Made by a program: the position numbers and the translations under genes. Positions 35,935-45,506 of a stretch of DNA of 55,053 nucleotides are shown here, piece after piece (positions within the stretch are counted from its first letter, which is position 1; the number at the start of each line of letters is the position of its first letter). Origin of the DNA: JBDIBB01 sp039812685 (GTDB lineage Bacteria; Acidobacteriota; Vicinamibacteria; Vicinamibacterales; JAFNAJ01); the NCBI GenBank assembly GCA_039812685.1, contig JBDIBB010000007.1:1-55053 (forward strand), in the 5' to 3' direction. The notes under the pieces were generated by a model. It saw only the letters and a list, made by a program, of their open reading frames with translations. It did no database searches and had not been told where the DNA came from.

Positions 35935-36864
35935 ATGACCGATCGCGAAGTCCGCGGGTTCCATGGGCCTCCGGATCCGCCGGCGATCGCTGCGGACCAG
36001 ACCAACCGCCGGGGCCCCACATCGTTCCGCGCCCCGGCGCTGTTCATCTCGCACGGGTCTCCGCTCGTCGTGATGGACGACGCCTACAAGGCCGCGCTGC
36101 GCCGCTTCGGCCTGCGGTTGCGCGAACCGAAGGGCCTGGTGGTGGTCTCCGCGCACTGGCAGTCGATGCGGCCCCTGCGCGTCACCGGCGCCCGCAAGCC
36201 CGCGATCGTGCAGGATTGCCAGGGCTTTCCCTCCTGGGTGGACGGCCTCACCTGGAAGTGCCAGGGGTCGCCGGCGCTGGCCGATCGCGTCGTGCGGCTG
36301 CTCGGCGGTCGCGGCGCCGCCGCCATCGTCGACGCGTCGCGCGGCCTCGACACCGGCGTCTGGGTGCCACTGTCGCTGATGTTTCCCAACGCCAGGTCGC
36401 CGGTCGTGCAGCTCTCGCTGCCCACGGCGTGCACGCCGGCCGACCTGCGCGACATCGGCGCCGTCCTGTCGAGCCTCCGCGCCGAAGGGTGCATGGTGGT
36501 CGGCTCGGGCGGCATCGTGCACAACCTGAGCCGCGTGCGCTTCGATCGCCACGACCCGCCGGTCGAACCATGGGCGCTCGCCTTCGACAACTGGGTGCGC
36601 GACCGGCTCGACGAAGGCGACGTCGACGCGCTGCTGAACTACCGTGCCCGCGCGCCGCAGGCCCATCTCGCCGCACCCACCTCCGAACACCTCGACCCGT
36701 TGTTCGTGACGCTGGGCGCCATGCTGCGCGGCGATCGCGTCGTGCACCTCTACGAGGGCTTCCACGCCGGCAGCCTCTCGCTGCGCAGTTTCGCGCTGCT
36801 GGGGCGACGGTCCACCGACACGCGACTGCCAGACGAACTCACGGCGGAGGGCGCTGCGGCGTAA
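35935..36864 (+). CDS. DODA-type extradiol ring-cleavage dioxygenase (LigB family)
   Basis: 309-aa Fe(II)-dependent dioxygenase of the YgiD/DODA type. Metal- and substrate-site motifs: FISHGSPLVV (His), VVVSAHWQS (His), MVVGSGGIVHNL (His), and EHLDPLFVTLGAM. The first ~30 residues are poorly conserved, so the true start may be internal near APALFISHG. Substrate unknown. Its 3' end overlaps the AI-2E-family gene by 26 nt in a convergent arrangement. Confidence 0.85.
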   Translation: MTDREVRGFHGPPDPPAIAADQTNRRGPTSFRAPALFISHGSPLVVMDDAYKAALRRFGLRLREPKGLVVVSAHWQSMRPLRVTGARKPAIVQDCQGFPSWVDGLTWKCQGSPALADRVVRLLGGRGAAAIVDASRGLDTGVWVPLSLMFPNARSPVVQLSLPTACTPADLRDIGAVLSSLRAEGCMVVGSGGIVHNLSRVRFDRHDPPVEPWALAFDNWVRDRLDEGDVDALLNYRARAPQAHLAAPTSEHLDPLFVTLGAMLRGDRVVHLYEGFHAGSLSLRSFALLGRRSTDTRLPDELTAEGAAA

Positions 36865-38005
36865 CCTCACCCGCGGCGCTGGCGGGCGCTCCGCCGCCAG
36901 CACCCGGCGCGGCGGCAAGGGGTGCGGCCGGCGCGGCCCCGGCGCCTGACGCCGCCGGCAGCAGCGTCCCGTCCCCACCGCGGAACGCCTCGAACAGCGC
37001 GAGACCGAGCGCGACGATCACCGGCCCGAGCAGGATGCCGAGCACGCCGAACACCTGCAGCCCGCCCAGTACGGAGAAGAAAATCAGGAGCTCGTGCATC
37101 TGCGCCCGCTGGCCGACGAGGCGGGGCCGCAGGAAGTTGTCCACCATCCCGATGACCAGTGCGCCCCACCCCGTCAGCACCACGGCCTTGAGCCAGTGCC
37201 CGGTGACCGCCAGGAAGATCGCCGCGGGCACCCACACGACGAAGGTCCCGAGCATCGGGATCGTGGCGAAGACGATCATCACCACGCCCCAGACCACCGG
37301 CGACGGCAGGCCGAGCATCCAGAACATCACGCCACCGAGCGTGCCCTGAACGACGGCGATCACCACCACGCCGTAAATGCTGGCGCTGATGATGTCGCCG
37401 GTGTGCGCCACCAGCAGGTTGCCGCGCTCCCGATCCAGCGGCAGCATGTCCGTGATCACCGCGACGGCACGCGCCCCGTCCTTGAACAGGTAGTACATCG
37501 TGAACATCACGAAGAACGTGCTCACGACGAACCCCAGCGCCCCTCCGAGCACGTTCACGGTGCCCTGCACGAGGAAACCGCTCGCGGTGGTCACCGCCTG
37601 CTGCAGCCCCTCGGTCACCTGCGTCTTGTCGACGCCGAGGTACTCGCTGGCCAGATCGAAGACCTGCTGGAGCCGCGCCGTCTGCTGCGGGTCGGCCAGC
37701 AGCGCGGCGAACCGCTCCTGGACCGATGAGGCCGTCCCCTGCAACTGCCGGATGACCGCCGAACTGACGGCGATCATGGGCACGACGATCGTGAGGATCA
37801 CGAACCCGGTCGTCACCAGCGCCGCCAGCCAGGCGCGCCGCAGCCGCCGCAGCCACCAGGTGTAGGCCGGGTAGAAGACGAGCGTCATGACCGAAGCCCA
37901 GAGAAGCACCGACAGGAACGGCCGGAGGATCGTCCAGCACAGGTAGAGCGCGATGGCCGTCAGCGCGGCCTGCAGGATCCATTGGGATTGCGGGCGCGAG
38001 TTCAT
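36839..38005 (-). CDS. AI-2E family transporter (PerM/YdiK-like)
   Basis: 388-aa polytopic membrane protein. It has an N-terminal double helix (WILQAALTAIALYLCWTIL, SVLLWASVMTLVFYPAY), another helix about 60 residues on, and five further helices after a cytoplasmic domain. The family's late segment is VVIAVVQGTLGGVMFWMLGLPSPVVWGVVMI. The C-terminus is Ala/Gly/Pro-rich. Many members are of unknown substrate; despite the name, few are proven autoinducer exporters. I chose the ATG at 38005, with GGGGTG 6 nt before. Confidence 0.85.
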   Translation of the reverse strand: MNSRPQSQWILQAALTAIALYLCWTILRPFLSVLLWASVMTLVFYPAYTWWLRRLRRAWLAALVTTGFVILTIVVPMIAVSSAVIRQLQGTASSVQERFAALLADPQQTARLQQVFDLASEYLGVDKTQVTEGLQQAVTTASGFLVQGTVNVLGGALGFVVSTFFVMFTMYYLFKDGARAVAVITDMLPLDRERGNLLVAHTGDIISASIYGVVVIAVVQGTLGGVMFWMLGLPSPVVWGVVMIVFATIPMLGTFVVWVPAAIFLAVTGHWLKAVVLTGWGALVIGMVDNFLRPRLVGQRAQMHELLIFFSVLGGLQVFGVLGILLGPVIVALGLALFEAFRGGDGTLLPAASGAGAAPAAPLAAAPGAGGGAPASAAGEVTPQRPPP

Positions 38006-38143
38006 CGGACACCCCGTGAATGGCGACGAGCGTGAGCGCGTCATGATGTCACAGGCGCACGCCCCGCCGGCCTGGCGCGCGCCCGGGCTCGCGCCAGCGC
38101 CCCCGGCGGCCGGCGCCCACTGGCGGCCGGAACGACGGACGCG

Positions 38144-38149
38144 GATAAT
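38144..38149 (+). promoter_or_regulatory. Candidate -10 for the patatin-Omp85 gene
   Basis: GATAAT on the plus strand about 88 nt before the ATG at 38238. The 232-bp gap 38006-38237 serves as divergent upstream region; I see no other feature in it. Confidence 0.4.
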
Positions 38150-38237
38150 GGCCGCACGAATCGGCTCGGCTGCGCGCCGGCGGCCCGACCGCAGGGATCG
38201 CTCCGGCCGCGTGCAGACGCTCCCGGCAGGTTCTCAC

Positions 38238-40547
38238 ATGCCGCCTCACCCATTCGGTCTCTCCCGGCGCCCCGGCGTCCTCCCGCTCGTCCTCGTCTGC
38301 CTGATGGCCGGCGGCGGTCACACGATGGCGCAGCAGGATTCCCCCGCCAGCAAGGCACCCGCCGGGACGGCCTCGCGCGTCAGCGGGCGCCCCACGATCG
38401 GCCTCGCGCTCGGTGGCGGCGCCGCGCGGGGTCTCGCCCACATCGGGGTGCTGGAGTGGTTGGAAGCCAACCAGATCCCGATCGACTACATCGCGGGCAC
38501 CAGCATGGGCGGGCTCATCGGGGGCGCCTACGCAAGTGGCATGTCGCCTCCGGAGATCCGCCGCCTGATGCGCGACGCGGACTGGGACGACATGTTCCTG
38601 GCCGACTCGCCCTACAAGTTCAAGGCGTTCCGGCGGCGCGAGGACGCCCGGCTGTTTCCCTCCCAGCTGAAGTTCGGGCTCAAGGGAGGCTTCAGGGCGC
38701 CCTCCGGCATCAACCCGGGCCAGCGCATCGAGTGGCTGCTCGATCGCATCGCCCTGCCCTTCGGCACGCTCGCCTCCTTCGACGAACTGCCCACGCCATT
38801 CCGCTGCGTGGCCACCGACATCAACCACGCGGAGCAGGTGGTGCTCGGTTCGGGCTCGCTCGCGACAGCCATGCGCGCCACCATGGCGATTCCCGCGGTG
38901 TTCACGCCCGTCCGGATGGGGGACCGGCTGCTGGTCGACGGCGGGGCCCTCAACAACGTTCCGGTCGACGTGGTGCGGGCGATGGGCGCCGACATCGTCA
39001 TCGCCGTCGACGTGAGCGCCGACATCGACGCGGAGAAGCCGCCGCAGACGGAATTGAGCCTGCTCGGCGTCGTGGGCCGGACCATCGACGCGATGATGAC
39101 GCCGCCGGTCCGCCGCGCCCTCGAGAGCGCCGATCTCGTGATCGATCCGGATCTGCTCGGCCTCGACGCGCTCGCCTGGCGTCGCAGTGACGATCTCGCC
39201 GACCGCGGCTTCGCCGCGGCGCGCGCCATGGAGGACGCGCTGCGCCCCCATCGCCTCGATGATCCGGCCTGGCAGGCCTTCTCCGCCCGACGCGCTCGGC
39301 GCGTGCCGCCCCGCTCACCCACGCTCGCCTTCGTCCGCGTGCAGGGCGTCGCCGAGGCCGAACAGTCCCTGATCCTCGACGCCGTGGCCGCACGACCGGG
39401 TGCACAGGTCGACCCGACCGCCCTCGAGGACTCGCTCGCCCACCTGACCGGCAGCGATCGCTACGACACGGTGGGCTATCGCCTGGATTACCAGCAGGGG
39501 CAGGCGGGCCTGGTGCTCGACGTGGCGCCGAAGTACTACGCGCCGCCCTTCCTCTTCATCGCCTTCGACCTGCAGAACGTCAACTCGACCAACTTCTCGG
39601 CCGACGCGCGCGTGCGCACCGTGTTCACCGACGTGCTGAACCCGGGTTCCGAACTGCGAGCCGACGTCACCGTCGGCAGCAACCAGTACGCCAGCGCCGA
39701 ACTGTTCGTGCCGATCGGTCAGTCGCGCATCTTCGCCGTGCTCGGCGGCACACGCCTGTTCATCGCGCCGCGCGCGTACTTCGACCGGCGCGTGGTCAAC
39801 GGCTACCAGGACAGCGAACTGGTGGCCGAGTACCGGTTCAAGCGCACCGGTGCCGGTCTGGACCTGGGCCTCACCTCGGGACGCCGGAGCGAACTGCGCC
39901 TCGGCTTCGACGTGCGTGACGTCCGCGGCCGCCTGCGCGTGGGCGACCCGATCCTGCCGGAAGCCGAAGGCACCGACCGCTTCGTCTCGCTGCGCTGGGT
40001 GTTCGACGGGCAGAACAGCCCACTCGTTCCAACGCGCGGCCTCTACACGCGCGCCTCCCTGACTCGCTTCCTCGACAGCGCCCAGGCGAGCACGCAGCCC
40101 GGATCCGACCCCGATCGGTTCTGGCAGGCGGACGTGCGCGGCTCGTGGCTGCACCGTGTGCACGGGCGCGATCGCCTCCTGATGTTCGGCGGCGGCGGCA
40201 GCTCGTTCGGCGATCGGCCGGTCACCAACAGCTTCAGCCTCGGTGGCCCGCTGCGCCTCACCTCGTTCAGCCGCGACGAGGTGCGCGGCCCGAATTACGC
40301 GCTGGTGGGCGGCGGCTACCTGAAGCAGATGTTCCGGCTCCCCGACTTCCTCGGCAGCGACGTGCTGGCCGGCGGGTGGGTCGAGACCGGCGCGGCCTTC
40401 ACCCGCACCAGGGACGCGAACCTCCGCTGGAGCGCCACGGGCGCCGTCATCATCGAATCGATCTTCGGGCCGCTGTTCGGCGGCATCAGCAGCGGCGCCA
40501 ACGGCGGCCTCAAGTTCTACGTGGCGCTGGGCCCGATCTTCCGCTGA
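38238..40547 (+). CDS. Patatin-like phospholipase with C-terminal outer-membrane barrel (PlpD-like)
   Basis: 769 aa from the ATG at 38238, which opens a signal peptide (VLPLVLVCLMAGGGHTMAQ). The patatin domain (about 50-350) has oxyanion loop LALGGGAARGLAHIGVL, nucleophile GTSMGG (S89) and the dyad Asp in LLVDGGALNNVPVD (D234), so it appears active. A short POTRA-like region (about 365-430) and a BamA/Omp85-type barrel (about 430-769, ending LGPIFR) follow. This is the domain order of type Vd autotransporters, which deliver a phospholipase to the cell surface. Transcribed alone. Confidence 0.88.
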   Translation: MPPHPFGLSRRPGVLPLVLVCLMAGGGHTMAQQDSPASKAPAGTASRVSGRPTIGLALGGGAARGLAHIGVLEWLEANQIPIDYIAGTSMGGLIGGAYASGMSPPEIRRLMRDADWDDMFLADSPYKFKAFRRREDARLFPSQLKFGLKGGFRAPSGINPGQRIEWLLDRIALPFGTLASFDELPTPFRCVATDINHAEQVVLGSGSLATAMRATMAIPAVFTPVRMGDRLLVDGGALNNVPVDVVRAMGADIVIAVDVSADIDAEKPPQTELSLLGVVGRTIDAMMTPPVRRALESADLVIDPDLLGLDALAWRRSDDLADRGFAAARAMEDALRPHRLDDPAWQAFSARRARRVPPRSPTLAFVRVQGVAEAEQSLILDAVAARPGAQVDPTALEDSLAHLTGSDRYDTVGYRLDYQQGQAGLVLDVAPKYYAPPFLFIAFDLQNVNSTNFSADARVRTVFTDVLNPGSELRADVTVGSNQYASAELFVPIGQSRIFAVLGGTRLFIAPRAYFDRRVVNGYQDSELVAEYRFKRTGAGLDLGLTSGRRSELRLGFDVRDVRGRLRVGDPILPEAEGTDRFVSLRWVFDGQNSPLVPTRGLYTRASLTRFLDSAQASTQPGSDPDRFWQADVRGSWLHRVHGRDRLLMFGGGGSSFGDRPVTNSFSLGGPLRLTSFSRDEVRGPNYALVGGGYLKQMFRLPDFLGSDVLAGGWVETGAAFTRTRDANLRWSATGAVIIESIFGPLFGGISSGANGGLKFYVALGPIFR

Positions 40548-40857
40548 CGCGCACGGCAGGGTCGAACACGCCGGCACGGACCCGGATCCCCCACGCCGCC
40601 GCCGGTCCCGGCCCCTCGGCACCGATCCGCCCCGCATCGCTCCGGGCCGACGTCCAGCCGGCGTCCAAGCTGTCACACGTGGGGCAGGGATGCCCCGGCC
40701 GATGGCGCCGGAGCTGGCCCTGGCACCGTGCGGGCCCTCTTCTCGTGAGTCACGCGAGAGAATCCGGCGGGATCGGGTTTTGCTGGCGCCCCATCGGTCC
40801 GGGCTGGATCACCAGGACGCTCCCCCAGCCGTCCCATCGCCCGCACGCCGCGCACCG

Positions 40858-41394
40858 ATGTCAGAACCGACGGCCATTCCACCCGCTGGACCGCAGCGGT
40901 CCCTTCGCAAGATGAACCTGTGCGAGGCCCTCCGGGTGTGCCGCGAACTCTCCCCTTCCGTTGCCGTGCCCCTGCCGGCGCTGCGTGCCCTGTGCGAGGC
41001 ACTGGTGAGCGGCCACGACGGCGACTTGGCACTGGTGGCGCACTCGTGCGCGGGCGCGGCCGGCCCCCTCGACATCCTCGCGCACGCAGGCGCCGTATCG
41101 GCCATCCCCGACCTCTGTCTCGTCGCGCGGGAGGACCCGCTGGTCGACCTCATCGGCGCCGCGCTGCTCCAGGGTCGCCCGGTCGTGTGCCGGCGGACGC
41201 GCACCGACCCCGCGCATGCGCGATGGGCGGAGCGCGCATGGCGGCTGGGATTCTCCACGGCCTGCGCCGCTCCCTTCGACGCCGGGCCGGGGCGGTCTGG
41301 CGCGCTGGCGGTGTTCTCACCCGGCGCGCACACCTTCGACGCCGACGAACTCGACCTGCTGGTCGACATCGCCGCTGCCCTCCGCAGGGCGTAG
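40858..41394 (+). CDS. Small GAF-like domain protein
   Basis: 178 aa from the ATG at 40858 (an ATG at 40912 is an alternative). The C-terminal part reads like a GAF domain: LVDLIGAALLQGRPVVCRR, ACAAPFDAGPGRSGALAVFS, FDADELDLLVDIAAALRRA. No effector domain is attached. The 310-bp region before it (40548-40857) has no gene I can support; it is GC-rich, with a GAGAAT-like hexamer near 40755. Weakly conserved; treat as probable. Confidence 0.5.
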   Translation: MSEPTAIPPAGPQRSLRKMNLCEALRVCRELSPSVAVPLPALRALCEALVSGHDGDLALVAHSCAGAAGPLDILAHAGAVSAIPDLCLVAREDPLVDLIGAALLQGRPVVCRRTRTDPAHARWAERAWRLGFSTACAAPFDAGPGRSGALAVFSPGAHTFDADELDLLVDIAAALRRA

Positions 41395-41451
41395 CCCACG
41401 CCGATCCGGCCCTGCGGAACGCCAGGCCGCCGCCACCGCCGCGCAGTGCGG

Positions 41452-41457
41452 TAAAGT
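41452..41457 (+). promoter_or_regulatory. Candidate -10 for the FAD oxidoreductase gene
   Basis: TAAAGT, 23 nt before the ATG at 41481; the leader has GGGAGCG as a ribosome binding site. Confidence 0.4.
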
Positions 41458-41480
41458 GCCGCCAGCACGGGAGCGAGCCC

Positions 41481-42641
41481 ATGGCCGAATCGGCACACGT
41501 CGTCATCGTCGGCGCCGGCATCGTCGGCGCGAGCATCGCGTGGCACCTCACGGAGGGCGGTTGCCGCGACGTCCTGATGCTGGAGCGCGACGCCCACCAG
41601 GGCCGCGGTTCCACCGGCAGGAGCATGGGCGGCGTCAGGGCGCAGTTCGCCACCGACGTCAACATCCGGCTCTCGCTCTACTCGATTCCCTTCTACGGTC
41701 GCTTCGAGGAGGCCGTCGGCGCGTCCTGCGGCTACAAACCCCACGGCTACCTCTTCGTCGCCACATCCGGGCGCCACCTTGACTACCTGCGGACCAACGT
41801 CGTCCGGCAGCGCGAACTCGGGCTGCGCAACGTCGACCTGCTCACCCCGGAAGAGGTGCGGCGCCTCGCCCCGATGCTGCGGCACGACGACATCGTCGGC
41901 GGCAGCTACTGCGGCACCGATGGCTTCGTCGATCCCTACAGCGCGATGGCCGGCTTCACGCAGGCCGCCCTCGATCGCGGCGCCCGCCTCCGCAAGCGCG
42001 CGAACGTGATCGCCGTCGACGTCGCGGGAGGCCGGGTGCGGGGCGTCCGCACGCCGGAAGGGATCATCGAGGCCGATCATGTGGTGCTCGCCGCGGGAGC
42101 GTGGGCGGCCCCCGTCGCACGCACCGCCGGGGTGCAGCTGCCGGTGGTGCCGCGGCGCCGGATGCTGCTGCCCACCGAACCGATCGACGGGATCCCGGAG
42201 CGCCTGCCCATGGTGATCGACATGGCGACGGGCTTCCACTTCCGGCCGGAGGGGCGTGGCCTGCTGATGGCCTGGGACGATCCCGCGGCGGCCCCGTCGG
42301 AGGAACCGGCGTTCGACCCGGCATTCGTCGAGCGCATCCTCGAGGTCGCCGCCGACCGCGTGCCGGCATTCGCCGACCTGCCCGTGAACCCGTCCAAGGG
42401 GTGGGCCGGCCTGTACGAGGTGTCGCCCGACAAGCACGCCATCCTCGGCGGCGTCGCGGACGTGCAGGGACTGTGGCTCGCCGCCGGCTTCAGCGGCCAC
42501 GGGGTCATGCACGCGCCGGCGACGGGCCGCATCCTTGCCGATCTCGTGCTGCACGACCGCTGCGACGCCATCGAGTGGAACGTGCTCGTGCTCGATCGCT
42601 TCCGCACCGGCGCCCTGCTGCACGAAACCGCCGTGATCTGA
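41481..42641 (+). CDS. FAD-dependent amine/amino-acid oxidoreductase (DAO family)
   Basis: 386-aa flavoprotein with the dinucleotide fold HVVIVGAGIVGASIAWHL at the N-terminus, GGVRAQFATDVNIRL, and a substrate domain. The C-terminal FAD contact is VQGLWLAAGFSGHGVMHAPATGRILADLV. It resembles sarcosine-oxidase-like or D-amino-acid-oxidase-like enzymes. The exact substrate is not determined; no sarcosine pathway is near. It precedes the dihydrouridine synthase gene by 45 nt. Confidence 0.85.
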   Translation: MAESAHVVIVGAGIVGASIAWHLTEGGCRDVLMLERDAHQGRGSTGRSMGGVRAQFATDVNIRLSLYSIPFYGRFEEAVGASCGYKPHGYLFVATSGRHLDYLRTNVVRQRELGLRNVDLLTPEEVRRLAPMLRHDDIVGGSYCGTDGFVDPYSAMAGFTQAALDRGARLRKRANVIAVDVAGGRVRGVRTPEGIIEADHVVLAAGAWAAPVARTAGVQLPVVPRRRMLLPTEPIDGIPERLPMVIDMATGFHFRPEGRGLLMAWDDPAAAPSEEPAFDPAFVERILEVAADRVPAFADLPVNPSKGWAGLYEVSPDKHAILGGVADVQGLWLAAGFSGHGVMHAPATGRILADLVLHDRCDAIEWNVLVLDRFRTGALLHETAVI

Positions 42642-42686
42642 CGCCGCGGCTTGCGTTTCCCCCGGCGCACAGGGGACGATTCCGGC

Positions 42687-43766
42687 ATGAGCGTACGCGA
42701 CTGGCTCGATGGCGCGGTGGTGGTGGCGCCCATGACCAAGGGCTCCAACCTGCCCTACCGGCGCCTCTGCGTCGAGTTCGGCGCGCGCGTCCTCGTGAGC
42801 GAGATGGTCGTCGCGCGCCGCCTGAGGCAGCGGCGGCGCGGCGAGTTCGCGCTCATCCGGCGTGCTCCTGACGAGCCGGTATTCGGCGTGCAGCTGGCTG
42901 GAACCGACCCGGCCGAGATGGCGTGGGCCGCGGCGCTGGTCGAGGCACGCGGCGCCGATTTCGTCGACGTGAACCTCGGCTGCCCCATCGATCACTTCAC
43001 CCGCAAGGGCCTGGGCGCCGCCCTGGCGCGCCAGCCGAAGCGCGTGGCCCGGATCGTCGGCGCCATGGCCGCGGCCGTCACCCGCGCACCCATCACCGTG
43101 AAGATCCGCCTCGGCTGGAACGATCGCGATCGCAACTTCCTGGAAGTCGCCCGCGCCGCGGTGGACGCCGGCGCGCAGGCCGTCTTCGTGCACGGCCGCA
43201 CGCGCGACGCGCGCTATCGTTCGGCGGCCAACTGGGACGCCGTCGGCGAACTGGCCGCGGCGCTGCCCGTGCCCGTCGTCGGCAACGGCGACCTCCTCTG
43301 GCCGCACGAAGTGGCCGACGCCCGCCGGCGGGCGGGCTGCGCCGGCGTGATGGTGGGACGCGGCGTGCTGATCAAGCCGTTCCTCTTCCGCGAGATTGCC
43401 GAGGGCCCGCGACGCCTCGACGCCAGCCAACGCCTCGCCATCTACGCACGATACGTGGAGCTGGCACGCGAGCACTGGGGCGAGGACGAACACGCCACGG
43501 CGCGCATCCGCGAGTTCCTCGCGTGGCACCTCGGCTTCTGGTGCCGCTACGCGCCGCCGCGCGAGGACGGCAGCTTCCCCGCGCTCCAGCAGCGGGAAGC
43601 GCTCGACTGGACGCAGACGCCGCTCGAGGCCGTGCTCGCCCGCACGGACGTGGCCGCCCACCAGTGGCTGGCCGACCGGCTGGTCGCGCGTGACGCGATC
43701 GACGCGTCGCTCGCGCCGCCCGTCTCCCGGGAGCATGAGGACGATGCGGCAGTCGTGGCGGGATGA
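42687..43766 (+). CDS. tRNA dihydrouridine synthase
   Basis: FMN enzyme that reduces uridine in tRNA. 359 aa from the ATG at 42687, with AGGGGA 12 nt upstream. Signatures: VVVAPMTKGSNLPYRRL, VQLAGTDPAEMAWAA, the catalytic Cys99 in DVNLGCPIDHFTRKGLGAAL, FVHGRTRDARYRSAANWD and GVMVGRGVLIKPFLFREI. The 'MTKGSNLPYRRLC' start recalls the Dus3-type group, unlike the usual bacterial DusA/B/C order. Which tRNA position it modifies is unknown. Confidence 0.9.
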   Translation: MSVRDWLDGAVVVAPMTKGSNLPYRRLCVEFGARVLVSEMVVARRLRQRRRGEFALIRRAPDEPVFGVQLAGTDPAEMAWAAALVEARGADFVDVNLGCPIDHFTRKGLGAALARQPKRVARIVGAMAAAVTRAPITVKIRLGWNDRDRNFLEVARAAVDAGAQAVFVHGRTRDARYRSAANWDAVGELAAALPVPVVGNGDLLWPHEVADARRRAGCAGVMVGRGVLIKPFLFREIAEGPRRLDASQRLAIYARYVELAREHWGEDEHATARIREFLAWHLGFWCRYAPPREDGSFPALQQREALDWTQTPLEAVLARTDVAAHQWLADRLVARDAIDASLAPPVSREHEDDAAVVAG

Positions 43767-43926
43767 ACGCCAACGCTGGCATGGCGCCGTACAGGCGCCG
43801 GGCGAGCGCATCGCTCCCGGAGTCGGCACACCTCCCGCGGGCCCTCGCGCGGCATGCGGGCGTCCGTCCTGCCGTGACAGGCGGCCCCGGGAAGGCTCGC
43901 ACTGAGAGGCGGAACGAAGGGGAACG

Positions 43927-45318
43927 ATGACGCGACGCGACCTGATTCGGTCGGGCGCTGCCGCGCTGGCGGCGTCGGCGGCGGGCGGCGTCGCGCCTTG
44001 GCTTTCGCTGTCGTCGTCGGTGTCGGCGCAGACTCGACGCCCGGGCTCTCTCAAGTGGGTGTGGTCTGGCGCCGTCACACCCACCTCGGCCACCGTGAAG
44101 GCACGCCTCGCCCTGCCCTCCGGAGGCGCACGCCTGCTGCTGATCGACGAAGGCGACACACGTCCTGAAGCACGCGCAGTACCCGCCGGAGGCCTGTCCG
44201 CCCACGACGCTGACGGGCTCATCGAGTTCTCGCTGACGAATCTGAGGCCCGACACGAGGTACCGTTACACGGTGGAGACGGCAGAGGGGCGATCGCTCGC
44301 CGGCAGGTTCCACACGTTCGGCGACGGGCCGTTCTCCTTCCGGGTGGCGTTCGCCTCCTGCGCGTCCACCGGGTCGAACAGCCCCGTGTTCGACGCCATC
44401 CGCGGCCTGTCGCCCGACCTGTTCATCCACATGGGCGACTTCCACTACCGGAACATCTCCCGCAACTCGCCGCGCCGCTTCCGCCAAGCCTACGACGATG
44501 TGCTGGCCTCGCCCCGGCAGTCTGCGATGTACCGGGCGATGCCGCTCGCCTACGTCTGGGACGACCACGATTTCGGGCCCAACGACGCCGACGGGACGTC
44601 GCCGAGCAAGCCGGCGGCTTTCTCGACCTACCAGCAGATGGTGCCGCACTATCGGCTGGGAACCCCCGGCAACCAGTCGGTGAACCACGCCTTCACGATC
44701 GGCCGCGTGCGCTTCATCGTCACCGACACCCGGTCGTCGCGCGCGCCGCGCACGCTCGCCGACGCGAGCCGGCGAACCATGCTGGGACAGGTCCAGCTCG
44801 AGTGGTTCGAGCGCGAGCTCGAAGCCGCCATCGGCCACGCGCTGGTCGTCTGGGTGAACACGGTGCCGTGGATCACGCGGCGGAAAGGGCAGACCGACGG
44901 CTGGGAACGCTACAGCCTCGAGCGGACACGCATCGCGGATCGCATCGCGTCGCTGGGCCTGACCCGGCGCATGGTGATGCTCAGCGGCGACGCGCACATG
45001 GTGGCCATCGACGATGGCACCAACAGCAACTACCGAACGGGCGCCGCTCCGGACCAACCCGGCTTCCCGGTGGTGCAGGCGGCGCCCATGGACCGTCTCA
45101 CCAGCGAGAAGGGGGGGCCGTACTCGAACGGCATCTCGCGGAAGCGTGGCCAGTTCGGCCTCATGGAAGTCACCGACGACGGCAGCCGTCTTCGGGTGGA
45201 GCTGAGCGGCCGCGACATCAGGGGCCTCGTGATCCCGCGCATGCGGATCGTCATGGAGTGCCTGGACGGGCAGCCCTGTCGCGTGATCGAGAACGACGCA
45301 GTCCGACGGCGGCCTTGA
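43927..45318 (+). CDS. PhoD-like alkaline phosphatase, Tat-exported
   Basis: 463 aa. It begins MTRRDLIRSGAAALAASAAGG, a twin-arginine Tat signal, so export is of a folded metalloenzyme. An N-terminal Fn3-like domain (VWSGAVTPTSATVKARLAL) precedes the PhoD catalytic domain: FIHMGDFHYRN, YVWDDHDFGPNDADG, VWVNTVPWI and MLSGDAHMVAIDDG. It is shorter than classical PhoD. Start ATG 43927 with AAGGGGAA. Role: release of phosphate from phosphodiesters or monoesters in the periplasm. Confidence 0.88.
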   Translation: MTRRDLIRSGAAALAASAAGGVAPWLSLSSSVSAQTRRPGSLKWVWSGAVTPTSATVKARLALPSGGARLLLIDEGDTRPEARAVPAGGLSAHDADGLIEFSLTNLRPDTRYRYTVETAEGRSLAGRFHTFGDGPFSFRVAFASCASTGSNSPVFDAIRGLSPDLFIHMGDFHYRNISRNSPRRFRQAYDDVLASPRQSAMYRAMPLAYVWDDHDFGPNDADGTSPSKPAAFSTYQQMVPHYRLGTPGNQSVNHAFTIGRVRFIVTDTRSSRAPRTLADASRRTMLGQVQLEWFERELEAAIGHALVVWVNTVPWITRRKGQTDGWERYSLERTRIADRIASLGLTRRMVMLSGDAHMVAIDDGTNSNYRTGAAPDQPGFPVVQAAPMDRLTSEKGGPYSNGISRKRGQFGLMEVTDDGSRLRVELSGRDIRGLVIPRMRIVMECLDGQPCRVIENDAVRRRP

Positions 45319-45494
45319 CCTGCCGGAGCGGTGGGCCTCGTCGCAGTCCGCGCTACAGCGAGCCGGGGCTCCGGGAGCAGCGTACGGCCTGCGTGGCGAG
45401 TGGCCCGCCGGCGGCGGCGTGTGGGCACGCGGCCGCCCCGGCGACCAACCGCGCGCGACGCGCCGAGCGGCCGGTAGCAGGTCGCACGGGCGTG

Positions 45495-45500
45495 TAGAAT
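45495..45500 (+). promoter_or_regulatory. Candidate -10 (leaderless) for the lipid kinase gene
   Basis: TAGAAT ending 6 nt before the ATG at 45507; no room for a leader. Confidence 0.5.
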
Positions 45501-45506
45501 CGCGCG

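Noticed and set aside
43767..43926. Possible short gene before the PhoD-like gene
   Set aside because: A plus-strand frame exists, but it overlaps the end of the dihydrouridine synthase gene and has no ribosome binding site or conserved content.
40809..44255. Open frame of over 1,100 codons on the minus strand
   Set aside because: Covers the antisense of the FAD oxidoreductase and dihydrouridine synthase genes; no recognisable domain.
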